Shown here piece after piece: positions 7,692 to 12,157 of a DNA stretch of 12,157 nucleotides. The stretch is from Planctomycetota bacterium. GTDB taxonomy: Bacteria > Planctomycetota > Phycisphaerae > WQYP01 > JAJZKY01. A model generated the notes under the pieces. It had not been told where the DNA came from and did not search any database. It was given only the letters and a program-made list of their open reading frames with translations. The stretch spans positions 1 through 12,157 of the forward strand of contig JAJZKY010000059.1 in NCBI GenBank assembly GCA_021803885.1. The letters are read 5' to 3'. Each line of letters opens with the position of its first letter. Position 1 is the first letter of the stretch. The translations under genes and the position numbers were made by a program.

Positions 7692-8474
7692 ATGCAGATA
7701 ACGCTCATCGGTGGTCCGACAACACTACTGGAGATAAATGGCTATCGCCTCCTCACAGATCCAACGTTTGATCCTGCGGGCAGCGAAGCCACAAATGGTC
7801 CTGTTACGTTGCGAAAAACGGCCGGTCCTGCGCTTGAGCCGGATCAACTGGATACTATCGACGCTGTCCTGCTTAGTCACGATCAGCATTTCGACAACCT
7901 TGATCGATTGGGCCGCGCATTTCTTCCTCGCGCACGCCATGTCTATACAACTCCCAGTGGCGCCGCGCGCCTCGGCAGCAACTCCCATGGTCTGGCACCG
8001 TGGCAATCTGTACGTCTAACTTCGGCAAGCCGGCCTGCGGCTTTGACCATCACTGCGACGCCAGCGCGTCATGGCCCGCCCGGCATCGAACCGGTTTCTG
8101 GCGAGGTCACGGGCTTCGTCATCGAGACGAAAGACTCGCCAGAATCGGCGATTTATATCACTGGCGATACAGTCTGGTTTGAAGGCGTGGCAGAGGTAGC
8201 TCAGCGATTCTCCGTGTCAGCCATTGTGCTCTTTGCGGGAGCGGCGCGCTTGGCCGCTCGAGGGCCGCATCCCCTCACTATGGATCACAAGGATGCGATT
8301 GCTACGGCACGTGCCTTTCCAAATGCCCGCATATTCCCAGTGCATCAACACGGATGGGAACATTTCAGCGAAAGCCCGCAAGCACTCGTCGATGCCTTTG
8401 CCGCGGACGGAAGACTTGACCGTCTCGAAGTGCTTCATCCGGGGGAAACAGTCCGATTCCAGCACCCGTCCTAA
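7692..8474 (+). CDS. MBL-fold metallohydrolase (UlaG-like / Lactamase_B_2 type)
   Basis: This 260-residue cytosolic metallohydrolase belongs to the metallo-beta-lactamase superfamily, in the COG2220/UlaG-like branch. It opens with ITLIGGPTTLLEINGYRLLT and DPTFD, typical of that branch. Candidate metal ligands are H63, H66 and D68 in LLSHDQHFDNLD, H127 in ARHG, D159 in ITGDT and a histidine in the PVHQHGWEHF stretch (H218, H220 or H224). The first motif is not the canonical HxHxDH: it reads H-D-Q-H-F-D-N, so metal content may differ. The substrate is unknown; relatives hydrolyse lactones or phosphodiesters. It lies 89 bp after the TetR stop on the same strand and is probably co-transcribed with it, with translation perhaps coupled to the short upstream frame. 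Confidence 0.85.
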   Translation: MQITLIGGPTTLLEINGYRLLTDPTFDPAGSEATNGPVTLRKTAGPALEPDQLDTIDAVLLSHDQHFDNLDRLGRAFLPRARHVYTTPSGAARLGSNSHGLAPWQSVRLTSASRPAALTITATPARHGPPGIEPVSGEVTGFVIETKDSPESAIYITGDTVWFEGVAEVAQRFSVSAIVLFAGAARLAARGPHPLTMDHKDAIATARAFPNARIFPVHQHGWEHFSESPQALVDAFAADGRLDRLEVLHPGETVRFQHPS

Positions 8475-8667
8475 GCTAGCGCTCAGTAAAGACTAGGAGT
8501 TCGTTCGGTCCAAGGGCTGGGCCAAAACAAACCGCCGAAGCGGGCCACTTCATAATGCCGGAATCTGATCTTAACGGCCCTGCGGTTTTGTCCCATTGCC
8601 CGGTTCGACATGCCCGCGTAAACGCACAAGTAGCTCAGCGAAATTGCGCAGATACCTGTGTTCCAGA

Positions 8668-8707
8668 GGAGCGCACCGCATCGATTGTCTATTCGATTCG
8701 GTGCTCC
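8668..8707. repeat. Imperfect stem-loop
   Basis: GGAG-CG-CACCG-C-ATCGA on the left pairs with TCGAT-T-CGGTG-CTCC on the right around an 8-nt loop. This makes 14 base pairs with one 2-nt bulge and one mismatch. No T-tract follows on either strand, so it is not a textbook terminator. It sits just outside the TGTGGGTA repeats and may belong to the recombination end of the element. Confidence 0.45.
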
Positions 8708-8725
8708 AAAATCGTCTATGAAAAA

Positions 8726-8790
8726 TGTGGGTAATTTTGTGGGTATACTCCTTCAAAAAGGTGCGAAATTGTGGGTAGTACCCACAATTT
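8726..8790. repeat. TGTGGGTA direct repeats and 25-bp palindrome, possible integrase arm sites
   Basis: TGTGGGTA occurs at 8726-8733, 8738-8745 (exactly 12 bp apart) and 8770-8777, and inverted at 8779-8786. The last two lie in a perfect palindrome: AAATTGTGGGTA (8766-8777), a single G, then TACCCACAATTT (8779-8790). The array ends 85 bp left of the second tRNA-Asn fragment. Repeats of this sort beside a tRNA scar are typical of arm-type sites of P4-like integrases. That function is inferred. Confidence 0.65.
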
Positions 8791-8875
8791 GCTTTGATTC
8801 GTCGACGCCCATAAGGCACTGAAAATGGGCGACATAGGGTAACGATGGGCAATGCTGAACGAGCCGAATTTTCAA

Positions 8876-8922
<47 letters not shown>

Positions 8923-9200
8923 CTATTTTTAACATCAATAGCTTACAGACAAATTTCTAGATATACCATCAAGAGTGCCATCAAATATCTGCCGCTCAGC
9001 TGACAGGCCCGGGAATTGCGTTCTTGCAGCGAAGCCGGCAAGGGGCCCGAAGCCCGATTCATGCAAGAGATGCGTACAGCCTCACTCCGAACGTGCTGGT
9101 GCATTCCTTGCGACTCTTCTGGTCCGGATTGGTGGCTTCTTCGTGAGCGCTATGTCGTCCGCATTTTGCTTGGCGTAGAGGATTGCCGCATTGTGATGGG
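8923..9200. other. Intergenic stretch between tRNA scar and IS66 remnant
   Basis: No gene is recognised in this stretch. It contains a 12-bp-spaced repeat pair at 8964-8987. The left end of the IS66-type element should fall here, but I could not identify its inverted repeat. Confidence 0.4.
8964..8987 (+). repeat. 12-bp-spaced CCATCAA repeat, possible integrase arm site
   Basis: TACCATCAAGAG (8964-8975) is followed at once by TGCCATCAAATA (8976-8987). CCATCAA therefore recurs with a 12-bp period, 41 bp to the right of the second tRNA-Asn fragment. It is imperfect and short, so weaker than the other two repeat sets. The shared period and location are the reasons for listing it. Confidence 0.4.
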
Positions 9201-9559
9201 ATGAGAGCGGGACAGAACGAAGCGCGAGCGAAGTGGCGGGAGTTGGTATCGGAGCAGAGTCGGAGCGGTCAGAGTGTGGCGGTGTATTGCCGTGAACGTG
9301 GTCTGCGCCTGTGGCAGTTCTACGAGTGGAAAAAGCGGTTGCGGGATTCCGATGCACCGAAGTTTGTGGAGGTGACGGTGAAGCCGCCCGCCGAGCTTGT
9401 GCAACCACCCAAGCGACACGGAAATGCGATAGAGGTCCGGCTGCGGAGCGGCCACGGTCTTGTGGTTGAGCGCGGCTTCGATGCGAACCATTTACGTGTT
9501 TGCTGGCGGTACTCGACACCCCAACCAGCAAAGAACGCTTGCCGGAGGGTGAGGCATGA
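9201..9559 (+). pseudogene. IS66-family TnpA, frameshifted near the C-terminus
   Basis: The ATG at 9201 opens MRAGQNEARAKWRELVSEQS, then SGQSVAVYCRERGL and FYEWKKRLRD, the helix-turn-helix accessory protein of IS66 elements. The frame remains good to HLRV. There one base, apparently a T in the run around 9498-9502, is missing and the frame is lost. Reading on in the other frame gives LAVLDTPTSKERLPEGEA and a TGA at 9557-9559. That TGA overlaps the following ATG as ATGA, the usual tnpA-tnpB coupling. The uncorrected frame runs on to 9632 with unrelated sequence. Confidence 0.75.
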
Positions 9560-9918
9560 TGGGGCTGCCGAGCCTGCGGTCGCTGGATGGAGCGCAGGCG
9601 ACGCGGATTTGGTTGGCCTCCGAGGTAACTGACATGCGCTGTGGGTTTGATCGTCTGTGGGTGTATGTGGGCGATGATGCCCATCCCTACAACCTGTTCG
9701 ACTTCACGCTCAACCGCGGTCGCGACGGACCGAAGTCCTTCCTCAAGGACTACAACCAAGTGCTTTTGGCCGATGCCTACGGCGGATACAACGGCGTGGT
9801 GGCCGGCAATCAGATCACGCGGGCGGGATGCTGGCCCCGACGGCTGATGGTGGTGATCACTCTTGTGCGCCAAGCGGCGACCGAAGCCGCCTGCAAGAAA
9901 CGGTTTCTCAGCGCCTAA
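9556..9918 (+). pseudogene. IS66 TnpB-TnpC fusion remnant
   Basis: The 120-residue frame is a deletion chimera. Residues 1-34 (MMGLPSLRS..., IWLASEVTDMRCGFDRL) are the start of IS66 TnpB. Residues 35-93 (WVYVGDDAHPYNLFDF, GRDGPKSFLKDY, LLADAYGGYNGVV, ITRAGCW) come from the middle of the TnpC transposase core, including the ADAYxGYxG region. Residues 94-120 lose similarity where WAHARRKF would be expected. The TnpB-TnpC junction lies near 9655-9660, where CTGTGGGT occurs twice within 20 bp (9638-9645 and 9655-9662). The catalytic triad is incomplete, so no activity is expected. Confidence 0.8.
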
Positions 9919-10008
9919 ACCCGTCAGAGCCAGAGCCATTTAGTGCCACAAGCGGAAGCGCTGGGATCCTCAGTAGGAAGCGGGCAAAGGTTGCAGGCCG
10001 CGTTGCGT

Positions 10009-10299
10009 TTATTCGAACTTCTCGCCGAACTCTTCCAACCGAAGCCGCAAGAGGGCCAACCTGGAGTCAAGTTCGCTACAGTCGTTCTCTGAGATGCCCA
10101 AGCTGGATCGCTTTTCCGAGATGACGTTGTAGGCCCTCCTGGCATTCTGGACCGTCTGTGCGATCGCACCCTGGCCAGACAGGTTTCGGGCTACATCGTT
10201 GAAGGTTAGCGCAAGGTCGACGTCGGTGAGGAGGACGTCGAGACTCAGTCGTTCGAAATCGTCTCGCAGGTGAGGGTACTGATTGGGTTCGTGGGCCAC
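10009..10299 (-). CDS. Small helical protein of unknown function
   Basis: This 96-residue hypothetical protein starts at GTG 10299; no ATG is available in frame before an upstream stop. It is predicted to be almost entirely helical, with LDVLLTDVDLALTFNDVARN, then IAQTVQNARRAYNVI and the C-terminal SRLALLRLRLEEFGEKFE. The helix-turn-helix spacing is reminiscent of TPR-like small proteins found in acidobacterial genomes, a resemblance from memory that has not been verified by search. The ribosome-binding site is weak. It is the last gene of the leftward cluster, 132 bp after the preceding gene, and may be separately expressed. Amphipathic periodicity in the coding frame supports it over the overlapping frame at 9924-10169. 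Confidence 0.6.
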   Translation of the reverse strand: MAHEPNQYPHLRDDFERLSLDVLLTDVDLALTFNDVARNLSGQGAIAQTVQNARRAYNVISEKRSSLGISENDCSELDSRLALLRLRLEEFGEKFE

Positions 10300-10431
10300 A
10301 TGAAATACTACTCTGGAAGATGGTCGGGGTCATTTCATTGCGGCCATATGCAACCTTCCATCGGTTCCCGAAGTAAAGAACGGGCCTCCGGCTTGTACTG
10401 ACCTTGAGCGAAGGAATGCAGTTACTGCAAC

Positions 10432-10794
10432 CTATTCGCTAAACGGTACCCCAAAGGAGAGAAGCGCATCATGTGGTGGACGATGTAGCACACCCACAAT
10501 CGTCGGCTGCCTACCCATCGCTTTCCAAATGCATAGCGCGGTTGCGTTCATATAGAGCAGACGGACCTGTTCATGGCTGTCGCCCCTAAGACTGTAAATG
10601 CTCAGAGTGGTCAGCAGTCGGGTTTGTTCCGAAGAAATCAGATACGGCCCCATGCTTACAGAGGGAGCATTTTGGATGTCCTGCACTTCTTCGGCGTTTT
10701 GTGCTATCGCAGTGTAGTTCATTGCCTTCCGCTGATGGTCCGCGGCAAGGCGGAACAGAAGATCGTTCGACGTGGCGTCAGAGCATGATGTCAT
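10432..10794 (-). CDS. Conserved-looking protein of unknown function
   Basis: This 120-residue protein is not recognised. I start at ATG 10794 because GGAGG lies 9 nt upstream. The longer frame to 10899 would overlap the next gene and lacks such a site. The N-terminal half contains a probable helix (SNDLLFRLAADHQRKAMNYT), followed by AIAQNAEEVQDIQNA. The second half (RLLTTLSIYSLRGDSHEQVR, LLYMNATALCIWK) could be a second helical segment. There is no signal peptide and no clear membrane helix. It follows the zinc-ribbon gene by 44 bp on the same strand and is likely in the same transcript. Confidence 0.65.
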   Translation of the reverse strand: MTSCSDATSNDLLFRLAADHQRKAMNYTAIAQNAEEVQDIQNAPSVSMGPYLISSEQTRLLTTLSIYSLRGDSHEQVRLLYMNATALCIWKAMGRQPTIVGVLHRPPHDALLSFGVPFSE

Positions 10795-10838
10795 TTCAGT
10801 ATTCCTCCAAGTGATTAGCAATGCGTTTCTGAGAAGTC

Positions 10839-11051
10839 TCAGGCCGGGTTCACCGCGTGGAGGGCAAACCAGTAGTACCGCCGCCAGCAGAACATGCAAC
10901 GAACCGGCCGCAGCCCAAACATGCTAAGCAGACCGTCAAATGAGCGCAACTCGGCTGGCTTGAATTCGACCGAGTTGCATCGAGGACACTCGTGTTTAGT
11001 CCAAATTAATCCGGGTACCGGATTTGGCCAGTTCCAGCGGGTCGTATGCAT
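10839..11051 (-). CDS. Small zinc-ribbon protein
   Basis: This 70-residue protein has two CxxC pairs, CPRC near residue 22 and CMFC near residue 52. They are separated by about 26 residues, with SFDGLLSMFGLRPVRC between them and WRRYYWF after the second pair. This is a plausible four-cysteine zinc ribbon. Short proteins with a 'CPxC ... LRPVRCxxCxxRFYWF' pattern are familiar from acidobacterial genomes, which is a recollection not checked by search. The ATG at 11051 has AAGGAAAG close upstream. It begins 21 bp after the GH130-type gene stop, so the two are likely in one operon. Its function is unknown; it might be a small regulatory or metal-binding partner. Confidence 0.75.
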   Translation of the reverse strand: MHTTRWNWPNPVPGLIWTKHECPRCNSVEFKPAELRSFDGLLSMFGLRPVRCMFCWRRYYWFALHAVNPA

Positions 11052-11072
11052 TCTGCTTTCCTTGTCCTAGAG

Positions 11073-12086
11073 TTATCGCTCGCTTGATTTTTCTGCACCG
11101 GAGTTCAAGTCCAGCCACGCGAGGAGAGTGCGAATACTGCCTGTTGCCATAGCCACACACGAATCGGCAGCTCCATAGTAGAGATGAATCGTGTCCCCAT
11201 CTGGGCTGATTGTCTGTCCGCACGGAAACACAACGTCCTTCACGTCTCCACTGCGCTCGTACGGGGCTTCGGGACCAAACATCCATGAGTCCCCTCTCTT
11301 CAAGCAAATTTCTGGCTTCTCCAAGTCGAAGAGGGCGAGACCCAAACGATAAATACACCCGGACGCGGTATGCCGCACTCCGTGATAGATCGTCAGCCAT
11401 CCCCTCGACGTCTCAATGGGTGGCGAGCATAGTCCGATTTTGTTCGCATCCCACCACCCGCCACGGCGTGCTTCGAGCATGACCTTGTGATTCCCCCAAT
11501 GCCGCAGGTCCGGCGAGTACGAGATCCACATGTGCGCGCCTGTGGGAGTGACCGGACGATGGATCATGGCCCAGTAGCCGTTGATCCGGCGGGGCAGCAG
11601 AGCCGCATCCTTATCTTCAGGTGGCATGATGACACCAAATCGCTCAAAGGTCCTGAAGTCCTTGGTTAAGGCAAGCGATACTCCAGGGCCGCCTCGCGCG
11701 AATGATGTAAAAGCAACCGCGTATTGATCGAGTTCGGGAACATATGTAATCCGCGGGTCTTCGATGCCCCAAATTTCCTCGGGATATTCGCGCGGATTGG
11801 CTAGCAGCGTCGGTTCGGAATCAATACGCCATCCGTCGATTCCGTTGGAAGAGCGAGCGGCGCACAAATGCGACAAGCCCGTCCGCTCTTCCACCCTGCA
11901 GAGCAAAAGGGTGTCCCCATCAGGCAACTGAACCGCAGCGGCATTGAAGACGCTGTTCATCGGATAAGGCCAGTCTTGTCGGCTGAGGATGGGATTCTCC
12001 GCATAGCGGATAAACAGGGGAAGCTCTGCACATGCCTCTGGGGCAACAGATACTGGCGATACCGCGGGAGAGGTATTCAGGCTCAA
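11073..12086 (-). CDS. GH130-type glycoside phosphorylase/hydrolase
   Basis: This 337-residue five-bladed beta-propeller enzyme belongs to the glycoside hydrolase 130 type, whose known members phosphorolyse or hydrolyse beta-mannosides. Visible motifs in order are YAENPIL, SVFNAAAVQLPDGDTLLLCR with VEERTG, WGIEDPRIT (E109, D110; the Asp is the likely acid), DKDAALLPRRINGYWAMIHRP, then GGWWDANKIGLCSPPIET with GWLTIYHGVRHT, VVFPCG and LYYGAADSCVAMA. The length is normal and there is no signal peptide, so it is cytoplasmic. The frame begins at TTG 12086, whose TTGA overlaps the TGA of the upstream gene by 4 bases, suggesting translational coupling; no in-frame ATG lies near. GH130 enzymes often cluster with glycosyltransferases. 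The exact sugar substrate cannot be decided. Confidence 0.88.
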   Translation of the reverse strand: MSLNTSPAVSPVSVAPEACAELPLFIRYAENPILSRQDWPYPMNSVFNAAAVQLPDGDTLLLCRVEERTGLSHLCAARSSNGIDGWRIDSEPTLLANPREYPEEIWGIEDPRITYVPELDQYAVAFTSFARGGPGVSLALTKDFRTFERFGVIMPPEDKDAALLPRRINGYWAMIHRPVTPTGAHMWISYSPDLRHWGNHKVMLEARRGGWWDANKIGLCSPPIETSRGWLTIYHGVRHTASGCIYRLGLALFDLEKPEICLKRGDSWMFGPEAPYERSGDVKDVVFPCGQTISPDGDTIHLYYGAADSCVAMATGSIRTLLAWLDLNSGAEKSSER

Positions 12087-12157
12087 AGGGAAACACTCAT
12101 TTCCTGGTGAAGTTCGTTTACGTTGATCACTTTCTCCGCTTGCATCTCGAGAAGGGC
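12083..12157 (-). CDS. Unidentified gene, C-terminal end only
   Basis: The minus-strand frame is open from the window edge to TGA at 12083-12085 and encodes 24 residues (ALLEMQAEKVINVNELHQEM then SVSL). Its stop overlaps the TTG start of the GH130-type gene (TTGA), the arrangement of a translationally coupled operon pair. The fragment is too short to classify. A glycosyltransferase would be a common neighbour, but nothing seen here proves it. Confidence 0.55.
   Translation of the reverse strand, partial: ALLEMQAEKVINVNELHQEMSVSL

Larger units (their letters stand above)
8475..8875. other. Gene-free island end with repeats and a hairpin
   Basis: No credible gene lies in this 400-bp stretch. 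A minus-strand frame at 8571-8921 runs out of the antisense of the tRNA fragment and is a spurious ORF. The interval carries a 40-bp imperfect hairpin (8668-8707), direct repeats of TGTGGGTA and a long palindrome (8766-8790), listed separately. It resembles the terminal attachment region of an integrated element. Confidence 0.6.
9201..9918 (+). mobile_element. Decayed IS66-family element (internal deletion derivative)
   Basis: The order tnpA, then tnpB start, then part of tnpC is that of an IS66-family element. An intact copy is usually about 2.5 kb, whereas only about 0.7 kb of recognisable coding DNA remains here. Most of tnpB and most of tnpC are deleted and tnpA carries a frameshift. The terminal inverted repeats were not found, so the true ends may lie outside these coordinates. 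It cannot transpose on its own. Confidence 0.75.

Noticed and set aside
8726..8790. CRISPR array
   Set aside because: The repeats are only 8-12 bp, irregularly spaced, partly inverted, and have no unique spacers or cas genes.
1952..8875. Integrase or recombinase gene within the putative island
   Set aside because: I looked on both strands. The only recombinases are the IS3 transposase here and the broken IS66 element outside; no tyrosine-recombinase R-H-R-Y pattern was seen.
9082..9939. 285-codon minus-strand open frame, the longest in its area
   Set aside because: It lies antisense to clear IS66 tnpA and tnpB/tnpC sequence. Its translation is rich in His, Ser, Pro and Arg with no domain, as expected for a shadow of G+C-rich coding DNA.
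10432..10899. Longer 155-codon version of the small unknown protein
   Set aside because: It would overlap the zinc-ribbon gene by about 60 bp and lacks a ribosome site, whereas ATG 10794 has GGAGG at a good distance.

Overview
The window looks like an accessory, recombination-rich stretch of a soil bacterium. Acidobacteriota (Terriglobia-like) is the best guess, from the GH130-type glycoside phosphorylase followed by small zinc-ribbon and helical proteins, the SpoIIE-type phosphatase remnant and the moderate-to-high G+C. That assignment is inference; no ribosomal or other marker gene is present.

Layout, left to right. (1) 3-854: LysR-type regulator cut by the window edge. (2) 1046-1494: two gene fragments joined on the minus strand, the front of a SpoIIE/RsbU-type phosphatase domain and the tail of a TetR regulator. 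(3) 1795-1951: a 12-bp tandem repeat and then a 3' fragment of a tRNA-Asn gene. (4) 2013-3532: an IS3-family insertion sequence with orfA, orfB and a T-TTT-TTC slippery site. (5) 3900-8474: a cargo block. A TetR gene and a metallo-beta-lactamase-fold gene read rightward. Four genes read leftward: SRPBCC, DinB, a secreted SH3/NlpC-P60 peptidase and a second SRPBCC. The two arms diverge from a strongly palindromic operator-like site at 6881-6906. (6) 8668-8987: a hairpin, a second set of 12-bp-spaced repeats, a second copy of the same tRNA-Asn 3' fragment (47 bp identical to the first), then a third 12-bp-spaced repeat. (7) 9201-9918: a decayed, internally deleted IS66-type element. (8) 10009-12157: a leftward gene cluster made of the end of an unidentified gene, a GH130-type glycoside phosphorylase or hydrolase, a zinc-ribbon miniprotein and two small proteins of unknown function.

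Main interpretation: the two 47-bp tRNA-Asn 3' ends, 6,971 bp apart in direct orientation, look like attachment-site scars that bound an integrated island (about 1952-8875) whose integrase is not in the window. Different 12-bp-period direct repeats beside the scars resemble integrase arm-type sites, suggesting several elements stacked at one tRNA-Asn locus. The island's coherent cargo is the TetR-controlled divergent cluster, probably a stress or detoxification and cell-envelope module. Its substrate cannot be read from sequence.
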